Shown here in pieces: positions 1 through 7,933 of a DNA stretch of 64,000 nucleotides. Made by a program: the position numbers and the translations under genes. Below the pieces are notes generated by a model, which was not told the DNA's origin, searched no databases, and saw only the letters and a list, made by a program, of their open reading frames with translations. Numbering within the stretch: position 1 is the first letter of the stretch; each line of letters opens with the position of its first letter. This DNA is from an uncultured Lachnospiraceae bacterium (GTDB taxonomy: Bacteria > Bacillota > Clostridia > Lachnospirales > Lachnospiraceae): the NCBI GenBank assembly GCA_910585625.1, contig CAJUFQ010000001.1:62001-126000 (forward strand), given 5' to 3'.

Positions 1-914
1 AGGAAGAGGCCGAGGATAAGGTCGAAATGATTGACGTGAGGGGCAAGACTTACGAGGAGGCAAAGCAGGCGCTCAATGCCATTGGCCTTGGCATCGTAAA
101 AGCAGGGGAAGAGTCCTCAGATACCTATGCCCAGGGGCAGGTTGTCACCCAGAGCGCGGAGGCAGGGACTCAGGTGGAGAAGAACACGACCATCCAGGTT
201 ACCATCAGCAGCGGCGCAGGGGAGATTGATGTGCCGATGGTGACAGGGTTCGACAAAGATGCGGCAGAGAACAAATTGGAGGAGAGCGGTTTCGTACCAA
301 GCACTAATTTTGAATACAGCGAGTCGGTGGCAAGCGGGATGGTTGTGTCCCAGGCTCCGGAGGCCGGCAGCAAAGCGAAAAAGGGTGACACAGTCACCCT
401 TGTCGTCAGCCGGGGCGTAGAGCCTATCACAATGCCGGATGTCTGGAACCAGCCGGAGGCGGATGCCAGGGCAGCGTTGTCCGCGCTGGGGCTGAATGTG
501 ACGACGACTTCGGATTACAGTAATGACATACCGGAAGGAAACGTCATCAGTCAGAGCGTAGTGTCAGGGAAAGCAGTGGAAAAGGGCGCGACCATCACTT
601 TGGTCATCAGCCTGGGCAAGAAAAGTACCTACTATTCCCTGAACAATTTCAGTATCAATAAGCCGGCCGGCATCACAGAGGACGCTACCAGCGTTAAGGC
701 GGAAATCACGCTCTATAGGAATCAGGAAGACAGCGTAATCAACAGCTGGACGGCGACGGAATTCCCATTTACCATCAACCAGGGAGGCATTGAGAACTGT
801 CCTGAGGGGCATATCGTCATAAAGTGGGAGTGGCACTATCTGGATGAAGAAGGCATAGACGTCGTTCAGACCGATGTCACGGAGATAAAGGATGTCCCAT
901 TTTCACAGGATTGA
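1..914 (+). CDS. prkC: PASTA-domain Ser/Thr protein kinase, C-terminal part (partial)
   Basis: The reading frame is open from the first bases of the window, so this is the 3' end of a gene that starts upstream. About 300 residues are visible. They hold three PASTA repeats of about 65 residues, each with the family pattern of a V/MP-type start, a helix rich in A and E, and a closing T(I/V)xLxVSxG-type strand, followed by a roughly 95-residue beta-rich C-terminal domain. PASTA repeats of PrkC/StkP kinases lie outside the cell and bind muropeptides; the kinase and membrane segment would lie before the window. The stop overlaps the possible TTG start of rsgA, and the order kinase-rsgA-rpe-thiN is the usual Firmicutes cluster. 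A PASTA-type penicillin-binding protein is the alternative, but the neighbours argue against it. Confidence 0.88.
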   Translation, partial: EEAEDKVEMIDVRGKTYEEAKQALNAIGLGIVKAGEESSDTYAQGQVVTQSAEAGTQVEKNTTIQVTISSGAGEIDVPMVTGFDKDAAENKLEESGFVPSTNFEYSESVASGMVVSQAPEAGSKAKKGDTVTLVVSRGVEPITMPDVWNQPEADARAALSALGLNVTTTSDYSNDIPEGNVISQSVVSGKAVEKGATITLVISLGKKSTYYSLNNFSINKPAGITEDATSVKAEITLYRNQEDSVINSWTATEFPFTINQGGIENCPEGHIVIKWEWHYLDEEGIDVVQTDVTEIKDVPFSQD

Positions 915-928
915 GGGTAGCAGGGCGT

Positions 929-1807
929 ATGCAGGGTAAAATCATAAAAGGGATTGCCGGTTTCTACTACGTACATGTGCCAGGATCCGGGGTCTATGAG
1001 TGTAAGCCGAAAGGGATTTTCCGCAAAGAAAAGATAAAGCCGCTTGTGGGGGATAATGTTGAGCTGGAACTGCTCGACGCCAGGGATAAGACTGGGAACA
1101 TTACGGAAGTCATGGACAGGAAGAATGAGCTGGTCCGCCCGGCGGTGGCTAATGTCGACCAGGCGTTGGTAATATTTGCCGCAGATAAGCCGAAGCCGAA
1201 CTTCAACCTTTTGGATCGTTTTCTCATCACGATGGAACAACGCCAGGTAGAGACGGTAATCTGCTTTAATAAGCATGACCTCGTACCAGAAGAGGAAGCC
1301 CAAAAGCTGCGGGCGATATATGAGCCGTGCGGTTACCAGGTTCTCACGGCCAGCGCCAAAGAGGGCAGAGGCTTAGAGGATATCCGCCAGGCCCTGCAGG
1401 GCAAGACGACGACAGTGGCAGGGCCCTCGGGAGTGGGAAAGTCATCCCTGATTAATCTGGTTTCCCCGGAAGCCGACATGGAGACCGGGGGGCTGAGCGA
1501 GAAAATCGGCAGGGGCAGACATACGACGCGCCATTCTCAGCTTCTGTATATTGAGGAGGGAACATATATCGTGGATACGCCTGGGTTCAGCTCTCTGTAC
1601 CTCACGGGAATGGAGCAGGAGGAGCTGAGACATTATTTCCGGGAATTTGAGGCTTATGGGCAGCGCTGCCGCTTCCAAGGCTGCAGCCATACCCATGAGC
1701 CGGACTGTGGGGTAAAAGCGGCCCTTGCGGAGGGGAAAGTCAGCTCCATGCGCTACGAAAATTATGTAATGCTTTACGAGGAACTGAAAAATGTCAGGAA
1801 ATATTAA
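929..1807 (+). CDS. rsgA: Ribosome small-subunit-dependent GTPase A
   Basis: RsgA is a circularly permuted GTPase that checks late maturation of the 30S subunit. The order of motifs is the permuted one: an N-terminal OB fold (about residues 1-70), the G4 motif NKHD near residue 114, the P-loop GPSGVGKSS near 165, then DTPGFSS near 215. A C-terminal zinc site follows, with the Cys and His residues of CRFQGCSHTHEPDC near 245-262. The ATG at 929 gives 292 residues, the normal length. A TTG at 911 would overlap the kinase gene and add six residues. It is followed 14 bases later by rpe, so kinase, rsgA, rpe and thiN probably share a transcript. Confidence 0.95.
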   Translation: MQGKIIKGIAGFYYVHVPGSGVYECKPKGIFRKEKIKPLVGDNVELELLDARDKTGNITEVMDRKNELVRPAVANVDQALVIFAADKPKPNFNLLDRFLITMEQRQVETVICFNKHDLVPEEEAQKLRAIYEPCGYQVLTASAKEGRGLEDIRQALQGKTTTVAGPSGVGKSSLINLVSPEADMETGGLSEKIGRGRHTTRHSQLLYIEEGTYIVDTPGFSSLYLTGMEQEELRHYFREFEAYGQRCRFQGCSHTHEPDCGVKAALAEGKVSSMRYENYVMLYEELKNVRKY

Positions 1808-1821
1808 GAAGGAGGAGGAAC

Positions 1822-2472
1822 ATGAACTGTTTATCACCATCAATATTGGCAGCGGATATTTCCTGCCTGGGGGAACAAATTAAAATGATTGATGAGGCTG
1901 GCGCCCAATACGTGCATATTGATATCATGGATGGGCATTTTGTGCCCACGCTTTCTTTCGGGACGCCGGTCATTCGCTCTATCCGGGGCATGACGGATCG
2001 GATTTTTGACGTCCACCTGATGATGAATGAGCCAATCCATCTTGTGGATGAGATGGTGGAATGCGGCGCGGACATCATTACGGTACATGCAGAGGCGTGT
2101 ACCCATCTTGACCGCACTATAGAGAAAATCAAAGAGCGCGGGGTGCTTGCCTCAATTGCGCTCAACCCGGCTACGGATTTGGGATGCCTCAATTACATAC
2201 TGCCCAAGCTTGATATGGTGTTGCTGATGACCGTCAATCCCGGTTACGGCGGGCAGAAATATATTCCTTATCTGACGGAGAAAATCCGCGATCTGAGGGA
2301 GATTATTGAAAAAAGGGGCCTTAAGACAGACATCGAGGTGGACGGTGGGGTCACCCTGGACAACGTCCGGGGGATACTGGACGCCGGGGCAAACATTATC
2401 GTGGCTGGCTCCGCAGTGTTTCATGGGGATGTCAGAGGCAATGCGGAAGCGTTCCTTAAAATTATGAAATAG
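1822..2472 (+). CDS. rpe: Ribulose-phosphate 3-epimerase
   Basis: Interconverts ribulose-5-phosphate and xylulose-5-phosphate in the pentose phosphate pathway. The 216-residue protein has the full TIM-barrel family pattern: LSPSILAADF-like start (here LSPSILAADISCL), HxDIMDGHFVP, the FDVHLM strand, MTVNPGYGGQKY and EVDGGV near the end. The metal and catalytic residues (His and Asp of HIDIMDG, Asp of VDGGV) are present. A strong AAGGAGGAGG ribosome site lies just upstream. It also connects chemically to the xylulokinase at 37715, which produces xylulose-5-phosphate. Confidence 0.97.
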   Translation: MNCLSPSILAADISCLGEQIKMIDEAGAQYVHIDIMDGHFVPTLSFGTPVIRSIRGMTDRIFDVHLMMNEPIHLVDEMVECGADIITVHAEACTHLDRTIEKIKERGVLASIALNPATDLGCLNYILPKLDMVLLMTVNPGYGGQKYIPYLTEKIRDLREIIEKRGLKTDIEVDGGVTLDNVRGILDAGANIIVAGSAVFHGDVRGNAEAFLKIMK

Positions 2473-2482
2473 AGGGAAAGGT

Positions 2483-3139
2483 ATGCATGCATTGATTGTC
2501 AGTGGCGGGAACTTGGACATGGAATTTGCCCGCGCTTATATCAGCAAATATAATTTTGGATGCCGTATCGCTGCGGACAGGGGCATGGCCTTTTTCCATG
2601 CGCAGAAGATAGTGCCGGATTTCATTGTCGGGGATTTTGATTCCGCCAGCCCTGAAATCCTGCAGTATTTCGAAAATCTGCAGGAACGGCTAAAACCCAC
2701 TATCCTTCAGTTCCAGCCTGAGAAGGATGAGACTGACACAGAGCTTGCCATCCGCATGGCAGTCCGTGAGGGCGCGGACGTCATCCACCTTCTGGGCGCG
2801 ACAGGCAGCCGTGTCGACCATATGCTGGGCAACTTGCATCTGCTGGGGGCAGCAATGGAACAAGGTGCAGAGTGCAGGATGGTGGACGGCAACAACCGCA
2901 TCCGCATGATCCGCCAGGGGATGACATTAAAACGCGAGGAACAATATGGCAAATATGTTTCGCTGTTCCCTTTCACGCCGCAGGTGAAAGGGCTGACCCT
3001 AAAGGGCTTCAAATACCCGCTGGAGGATTATACGTTGGAATGTTATCATTCACTTGGCGTCAGCAATGAGATTGCCGCACAGGAAGCGGAAATCTCATTC
3101 CGTGAGGGCGTGCTGCTTGTCGTGGAGGCAAACGATTAA
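2483..3139 (+). CDS. thiN: Thiamine pyrophosphokinase
   Basis: Transfers pyrophosphate from ATP to thiamine to make thiamine diphosphate in the cytoplasm. The 218-residue protein shows the ThiN hallmarks: AADRGMAFF near residue 30, the acidic motif VGDFDSA near 52, EKDETDTELAI near 76 and LLGATGSRVDHMLGN near 100. Its start lies ten bases after the rpe stop, so it is almost certainly translated from the same message. The closest purine run (GAGGGAAAGG) sits very near the ATG, so initiation may depend partly on rpe translation. Confidence 0.95.
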   Translation: MHALIVSGGNLDMEFARAYISKYNFGCRIAADRGMAFFHAQKIVPDFIVGDFDSASPEILQYFENLQERLKPTILQFQPEKDETDTELAIRMAVREGADVIHLLGATGSRVDHMLGNLHLLGAAMEQGAECRMVDGNNRIRMIRQGMTLKREEQYGKYVSLFPFTPQVKGLTLKGFKYPLEDYTLECYHSLGVSNEIAAQEAEISFREGVLLVVEAND

Positions 3140-3177
3140 GTACCAGGAATGTATAAGAGCAACAAAAGGAGTTAAAA

Positions 3178-3792
3178 ATGACTAAGTTACAGATGTTTGT
3201 GAGAGCTATTTACGCAGGCTTCATGATAGGTATTGGCGGCATCATCTATTTGTCGGTAGATAACCGGATCGTAGCTTCTATGTTGTTCAGCTTTGGGCTG
3301 TCAACGATAGTAGTGCAGGGATTTAATTTATACACCGGGAAGATAGGTTTTGTCAAAGCGTGGAAAGAGCTGCCAGACATGCTGCTTATAATGGCAGGAA
3401 ATTATGCAGGGACCTTCGTCGCGGCAATGCTGGCGAAAGCTGCGCATATAAATGTCAGCAGTGTGGAAATGGTACATAATAAAATGGATAACACCCTGCT
3501 GAATGTTTTTTTCCTGTCGGTGTTCTGTGGTGTAATGATGTATCTGGCAATCGATAATTATGGCAGGACGAAGAATATCATCTTTGTGATTGCGCCGGTA
3601 ATGATATTCATATTGTCAGGATTTGAACATTCAGTGGCAAATATGTTCTATTTTAACTTGGCGGAGGCTTTTAGCCTGCAGGCACTGCTCTATATTTTGG
3701 TGATGGTTGCAGGGAACGGCGTCGGGGCCTGGATATTCGGGTTCTGGCTGCAGAGATTCGGGCGTGGCCAGGAGTCTCCGTGCGGTGAATAG
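3178..3792 (+). CDS. Formate/nitrite transporter (FNT) family membrane protein
   Basis: A hydrophobic protein of 204 residues with about six membrane segments. Motifs typical of the FNT channel family are visible: GIGG in the first segment, the NLYTGKIGF segment near residue 45, and GFEHSVANMF near residue 150, which forms part of the pore region. FNT channels move formate, nitrite, hydrosulfide or lactate. The protein is shorter than the usual 250-280 residues and the substrate cannot be assigned. The AAAGGAG ribosome site is well placed. It lies 38 bases after thiN and a GC-rich hairpin follows it, so it may end the prkC-thiN transcript. Confidence 0.78.
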   Translation: MTKLQMFVRAIYAGFMIGIGGIIYLSVDNRIVASMLFSFGLSTIVVQGFNLYTGKIGFVKAWKELPDMLLIMAGNYAGTFVAAMLAKAAHINVSSVEMVHNKMDNTLLNVFFLSVFCGVMMYLAIDNYGRTKNIIFVIAPVMIFILSGFEHSVANMFYFNLAEAFSLQALLYILVMVAGNGVGAWIFGFWLQRFGRGQESPCGE

Positions 3793-3820
3793 GCAGCCAG
3801 GCAGCTCTCAGAAAATACAA

Positions 3821-3852
3821 GGCCGGGTAATAAGAAAACGGTGCGCCCGGCC
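3821..3852 (+). terminator. GC-rich hairpin between FNT gene and DUF4430 gene
   Basis: A perfect 7-bp stem, GGCCGGG at 3821-3827 against CCCGGCC at 3846-3852, with an 18-base loop. No run of T follows, so it is either a weak or factor-assisted terminator or an mRNA stem-loop in the leader of the downstream gene. Confidence 0.4.
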
Positions 3853-3881
3853 AATCATGCATCAGGAAAAGGAGACTAGAT

Positions 3882-4340
3882 ATGTTTAAGAAGTTCAGAA
3901 ACAGACAATTACCATTAATTTTATGCGTCATGATGATTGCAGCCATGGCATTTTGCACGGCAGGATGTAACGGCGGCAAAGATGATGCAGCCAGCGGTTC
4001 CGGGACAGAGGGGAGCGTTCAGGCGGATGGCAGTGTATTAGGGGAAGGCGAGACAATGTTCACCTTTACCGTTGTAGATGAAAAGGGCGATGAGATGGAG
4101 TTTGAAATCCACACGGATAAGAAGACTGTGGGGGAGGCGCTTCTGGACGTTGGGCTGATTGCCGGGGAAGAGGGTGAATATGGACTCTTTGTGAAAACGG
4201 TCAACGGTATCACGGTGGACTATGAGGAGGATGGCGCATATTGGGCGTTCTATATCGGAGACGAGTATGCCACCACAGGCGTTGACGCTACGGATATCGA
4301 AGAGGGAGCGTCATATTCCTTTAAGATTGAGAAAGCATGA
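3882..4340 (+). CDS. DUF4430 domain lipoprotein, probable partner of ECF transporter
   Basis: A 152-residue secreted lipoprotein: basic start, hydrophobic segment and a lipobox ending in TAGC (Cys near residue 29), then a Gly/Ser/Asp-rich linker and one DUF4430 domain (about residues 60-152). DUF4430 resembles the C-terminal domain of transcobalamin and intrinsic factor. The motif VNGITVDYEEDGAYWAFYI fits the family. The stop codon overlaps the ATG of the downstream ECF S component, so the two are translationally coupled. By inference it captures a corrinoid or other vitamin for that transporter; no riboswitch is visible in the 90-base leader. Confidence 0.85.
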   Translation: MFKKFRNRQLPLILCVMMIAAMAFCTAGCNGGKDDAASGSGTEGSVQADGSVLGEGETMFTFTVVDEKGDEMEFEIHTDKKTVGEALLDVGLIAGEEGEYGLFVKTVNGITVDYEEDGAYWAFYIGDEYATTGVDATDIEEGASYSFKIEKA

Positions 4341-4846
4341 AGCTGACCATCAGGGAGATTGCTGTTTTCGGGATGCTGGGGGCTGTCATGTATGCCTCAA
4401 AGATGCTGATGGAGCTTTTGCCCAACGTGCATCTTTTGGGCGTGTTTGTCGTTGCTTTTACGGTTGTGTATAGGCAGAAAGCCTTGTATCCCCTTTACAC
4501 GTATGTGTTCCTCAATGGTATATTCAGCGGTTTTGCGACATGGTGGCTGCCGTATTTATACGTTTGGACAGTCTTGTGGGGCATGGTTATGCTGCTTCCG
4601 AAGAAAATGCCCCGGAAAGCAGAGCCTTTGGTGTATATGGCGGTGTGCGCCGCCCATGGCTTCCTGTTTGGGACATTGTACGCCCCGGCGCAGGCAATTC
4701 TCTTTGGGCTGAGTTTCCAGGGAATGGTGGCGTGGATTATTGCCGGGCTGCCCTGGGACTTCATCCATGGAGTCAGCAATTTCTTCTGTGGGATATTGAT
4801 TATGCCGTTGATTTACGCGCTACGGCTTGCGGAGCGCAATGCATGA
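4337..4846 (+). CDS. ECF transporter substrate-binding (S) component
   Basis: A 169-residue integral membrane protein with five to six predicted helices, the size and hydrophobic pattern of ECF S components. Such proteins bind a vitamin or metal and dock on a shared EcfT-EcfA-EcfA' module, which is not in this window. The N-terminal helix has the small-residue pattern AVFGMLGAVMYASKM, consistent with the EcfT contact helix. Coupling to a DUF4430 lipoprotein suggests a corrinoid-type substrate, but this is inference. Its 3' end is echoed by a second, diverged copy just downstream (4861-4905). Confidence 0.82.
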   Translation: MKLTIREIAVFGMLGAVMYASKMLMELLPNVHLLGVFVVAFTVVYRQKALYPLYTYVFLNGIFSGFATWWLPYLYVWTVLWGMVMLLPKKMPRKAEPLVYMAVCAAHGFLFGTLYAPAQAILFGLSFQGMVAWIIAGLPWDFIHGVSNFFCGILIMPLIYALRLAERNA

Positions 4847-4860
4847 GAGGGATATAGGCT

Positions 4861-4905
4861 GGGCCGCTTATCTATGCGCTGAGATATGCGGAGCGGAACA
4901 CATAA
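4861..4905 (+). pseudogene. Fossil 3' end of a second ECF S-component gene
   Basis: In frame, these 45 bases encode GPLIYALRYAERNT followed by a stop. This matches the C-terminus of the upstream S component (PLIYALRLAERNA plus stop) in 11 of 13 aligned positions, while the DNA differs at several third positions. It is therefore not a fresh tandem slip. It looks like the last codons of a paralogous S-component gene whose body was lost, possibly by recombination between two tandem copies. Confidence 0.65.
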
Positions 4906-4918
4906 AAGGAGGCGGGAA

Positions 4919-5671
4919 ATGCAGGAACAGTTTTCAAGGACAGCATTGCTGCTGGGGGAAGAGGCCATGGAACGGCTGTCCCGGTCGCGGGTCGCGGTTT
5001 TTGGGGTTGGCGGCGTCGGCGGCTATGTATGCGAGGCTCTTGTGCGCAGCGGGATTGGTGCATTTGACTTGGTTGACAATGATACGGTCTGCCTGTCAAA
5101 CCTGAACCGCCAGATTATCGCCACGCACCAGACTATCGGCCGCTATAAGACGGACGTCATGAAGGAACGGATGCTTGCAATCAACCCGGATGCGGACGTC
5201 AGGCTGCACAGACGGTTTTTCCTTCCCGAAAACGCAGATGAATTCCCGTTTGCAGAGTACGATTACATTGTGGACGCGGTGGACACAGTCACAGCCAAGA
5301 TTGAGCTTGCCATGCGGGCGCAGGAAAATAAGGTTCCCATTATCAGCAGCATGGGGGCAGGGAATAAATTAGACGGCAGCCGGTTCCAGGTTGCCGATAT
5401 TTATACGACGAAAGTCTGCCCATTGGCGAAAGTCATGCGCAGGGAACTGAAAAAGCGCGGGGTGAGGAAGCTGAAAGTCGTCTATTCTGAGGAACAGCCG
5501 GTAATGCCGCGCAATGGCAAGGGGGCGGAGGATGTCTGTCTGCCTGGAACGGAGGCGGCGGGGCGCAGGAGCTTACCGGGAAGCGTATCGTTCGTGCCGT
5601 CCGTGGCGGGACTGATTATTGCGGGCGAGGTGGTAAAAGATTTAGCGCTAGGCGTGCGCAGTCATCCATAG
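4919..5671 (+). CDS. tcdA: tRNA threonylcarbamoyladenosine dehydratase (ThiF/HesA family)
   Basis: An E1-like enzyme that uses ATP to cyclise t6A to ct6A at position 37 of ANN-decoding tRNAs. The 250-residue product has the Rossmann motif VFGVGGVGGYV near residue 25, DLVDNDTVCLSNLNRQ near 48 (the typical LVDxDxVxxSNLNRQ), the DYIVDAVD strand near 110 and a GSRFQVADIYTTKVCPLAK segment. The start was set at 4919, where AAAGGAGG precedes the ATG; an upstream ATG at 4886 would run through the S-component fossil. Other small ThiF-like enzymes are possible, but length and motifs match TcdA best. Confidence 0.9.
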   Translation: MQEQFSRTALLLGEEAMERLSRSRVAVFGVGGVGGYVCEALVRSGIGAFDLVDNDTVCLSNLNRQIIATHQTIGRYKTDVMKERMLAINPDADVRLHRRFFLPENADEFPFAEYDYIVDAVDTVTAKIELAMRAQENKVPIISSMGAGNKLDGSRFQVADIYTTKVCPLAKVMRRELKKRGVRKLKVVYSEEQPVMPRNGKGAEDVCLPGTEAAGRRSLPGSVSFVPSVAGLIIAGEVVKDLALGVRSHP

Positions 5672-5698
5672 CGCAGAGGTTGGTTAAGGAGGTTCAGG

Positions 5699-6523
5699 AT
5701 GGAGCAGCCTACAAAAGAGCAGATGCAGAAGTTAGAAAACCTGAGGGATTATCTGAGGGGGCTTGGCTCCGTGGCGGTGGCGTTTTCCGGCGGCGTCGAT
5801 TCCGTGTTCCTGCTGGCGGCAGCGTCAGAGGCGCTGGGGGAAAATGCCATCGCCGTGACGGTTAAGCTTGCGGCCTTCCCGGAGCGGGAACTGCAGGGGG
5901 CGGCAGATTTCTGCAGGGAACAGGGCGTCAGGCATTTCGTGTGCAGGCTGCGCGAACTGGAGATTGAGGGGTTTGCGCAAAATCCCAGGAACCGCTGCTA
6001 TCTCTGCAAGAAAGAGATTTTCCGCAGGATCCAGGCTGTGGCGGCCGAGAATCAGGCGGAACATATCATTGAAGGCTCCAACACAGACGATGACGGCGAC
6101 TTCCGTCCGGGGATGCTCGCCGTGGCGGAGCTGGGGGTGAAAAGCCCGCTCAGGCAATGCGGCCTGGCGAAAGCAGATATCCGTACCCTTTCCAGATACC
6201 TGGGCCTGGCCGCCTGGGAGAAGCCGTCTTTTGCCTGCCTGGCCTCCCGGTTTGTGTATGGGGAGAGGATTACCGAAGAGAAGCTTGCCATGGTGGATAA
6301 GGGAGAACAGCTCCTGGCTGATTTGGGCTTTTGCCAGTTCCGTGTCCGCATCCATGGCAGGATGGCGCGGATTGAAATAGAGCCGCGGGAGTTCGCAAAG
6401 CTTATGCAGAAGGAAGTCCGGGCGGAGATCGCGCAAAAGTTCAGGGAATATGGGTTTGCCTATGTCGCCCTGGATTTGCAAGGGTACCGCACCGGGAGCA
6501 TGAATGAGGGAAATCTGGCATGA
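5699..6523 (+). CDS. larE: ATP-dependent sacrificial sulfur transferase
   Basis: LarE builds the thiocarboxylates of the nickel-pincer cofactor used by lactate racemase (LarA) and relatives. The 274-residue protein has the PP-loop SGGVDS near residue 30 that binds ATP, the NRCYLCKKEIF segment near 98-108, EGSNTDD near 125, and KPSFACLASRF near 175-184, where C180 is the candidate sacrificial cysteine. A good AAGGAGG site precedes the ATG. No larA, larB or larC lies in this window, so it acts with a distant larABC set or another Ni-pincer enzyme. It probably shares a transcript with tcdA, 27 bases upstream. Confidence 0.88.
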   Translation: MEQPTKEQMQKLENLRDYLRGLGSVAVAFSGGVDSVFLLAAASEALGENAIAVTVKLAAFPERELQGAADFCREQGVRHFVCRLRELEIEGFAQNPRNRCYLCKKEIFRRIQAVAAENQAEHIIEGSNTDDDGDFRPGMLAVAELGVKSPLRQCGLAKADIRTLSRYLGLAAWEKPSFACLASRFVYGERITEEKLAMVDKGEQLLADLGFCQFRVRIHGRMARIEIEPREFAKLMQKEVRAEIAQKFREYGFAYVALDLQGYRTGSMNEGNLA

Positions 6524-6598
6524 AGAAGGTTTGAAAAGAAAGAATGCCGGGCAGAATTAAGGTGAAGAGCAAGAATAAAAGAGATTGGAGGCCGGGAG

Positions 6599-7933
6599 AT
6601 GCTGTTAAAATATATTGTAAGTAATTTCATGTCAATCGGGCATCCGGTAGAATTTAGTATGCTTCCTGCATCAGAAGACGTGGAAAGGAATTTGGTGAAC
6701 GTCATTGATACAAAGGCCGGTAAATGGAAAGTTTTGAAGCGGGGAGGTTTGTTTGGGCCAAATGCATCCGGGAAAACGACGTTTATGAAATCATTGCATT
6801 TCGCCAAGAAATTTATTTTAAGCGGGCGGGAAAGTGGAAAGGGGACGGGCATAAATCAGTTCAGGGGCGATATTGAGGAATTGCACGGGAAATCCCTGTT
6901 CCAATTTATGTTTTATCTCGAGGGGGAGGTTTATGAATACGGTTTTGCAATCGGGACGAGACAAGTGTATGAGGAATGGCTGATGATTCTGACAGAGAAA
7001 GGGTTCCAGCCGTTATTTGCAAGGCAGACGTCAGAAGAAGGGAAGACTCAGATAGAGATTGAGTCCCGGTTTGCAGAGGAGGGTTCGAAAGAGAGGAATC
7101 TTGCGGAGGTCTTAAAAGACAGTATCGGTGAGAAGCAGAAGAACCAGCTCTTTTTGTATAAAATGTATGATAATGGCGTAAAAAGAGTGGAATGCATTTT
7201 TGAGTGGTTTAAGCGTATAAAGATTATTTTTCCTAAATCAAAAGTTCAGGGATTGTCACTGCATATGGGGAAAAATGATGATTTCAGGGAGTTTGTATCA
7301 GAAAATTTAAGGAATATGGATACAGGGGTCGTACACATTTCTGTTTTCAGCGATACGATGGAATTTCGTGAAGTGGTGGAAAAGCTCGATATCTCCACAG
7401 AACTGGTGAACCAGATTGAAGATATGAAGAATGGCGTTTTGAATCTCAGGGGAAGATATTTTATCTTTGGAGAGGGTGAAAAACAGCAGACGGTTATGGT
7501 CCAGATTAAGTTTGAGCATATGCTGAACGGAAGGGCCGTACAGTTCAATGTGGAAGAAGAGTCGGATGGGACGCAGCGGCTGCTGGATTTGCTGCCGATT
7601 TTATTTGATATCGGGAAAAACAGCACGGACATCTTTTTTGTTGATGAAATAGACAGAAGCCTCCACACAAAACTTTCACAGTATTTGTTAAGAGAGTTTT
7701 TAGGAGGGAAAGAAGAGAACCTGAACCAGATTGTATTCACTGCCCATGACGTAAACCTTATAAATCTGGAGGAATTTGGGCAGGATGAAATATGGTTTGT
7801 GGAGAAAGACAATGATGGGGAATCGCATTTCAGGCCGCTCTCGGATTTTGATATGCAAAAGGGGCAGGATGCATTGAAAGCTTATTTGAACGGAAGGTTC
7901 GGTGCGGTTCCATTGATAAGGGGGAAGAACTGA
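6599..7933 (+). CDS. AAA-family ATPase, AbiL-type defence component
   Basis: A 444-residue ABC/SMC-like AAA ATPase of the abortive-infection type. Visible motifs: Walker A GPNASGKT at residues 53-60, a signature-like ESDGTQRLLDLL near 320, Walker B IFFVDEID near 345 and the switch histidine TAHD near 381. The first residues (LLKYIVSNFMSIG) match the usual start of AAA15/AAA21 proteins. It overlaps the next gene by one base (TGATG), so both are made together. ATPase plus RloB-like partner is the arrangement called AbiLi/AbiLii or RloA/RloB. These are thought to sense phage and then act toxically through the partner; the trigger is unknown here. Its codon use is more AT-rich than the flanking genes, suggesting transfer. 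Confidence 0.85.
   Translation: MLLKYIVSNFMSIGHPVEFSMLPASEDVERNLVNVIDTKAGKWKVLKRGGLFGPNASGKTTFMKSLHFAKKFILSGRESGKGTGINQFRGDIEELHGKSLFQFMFYLEGEVYEYGFAIGTRQVYEEWLMILTEKGFQPLFARQTSEEGKTQIEIESRFAEEGSKERNLAEVLKDSIGEKQKNQLFLYKMYDNGVKRVECIFEWFKRIKIIFPKSKVQGLSLHMGKNDDFREFVSENLRNMDTGVVHISVFSDTMEFREVVEKLDISTELVNQIEDMKNGVLNLRGRYFIFGEGEKQQTVMVQIKFEHMLNGRAVQFNVEEESDGTQRLLDLLPILFDIGKNSTDIFFVDEIDRSLHTKLSQYLLREFLGGKEENLNQIVFTAHDVNLINLEEFGQDEIWFVEKDNDGESHFRPLSDFDMQKGQDALKAYLNGRFGAVPLIRGKN

Noticed and set aside
3793..3881. Cobalamin riboswitch before the DUF4430/ECF genes
   Set aside because: The gap is only about 90 bases and shows one simple hairpin without a recognisable B12-box.
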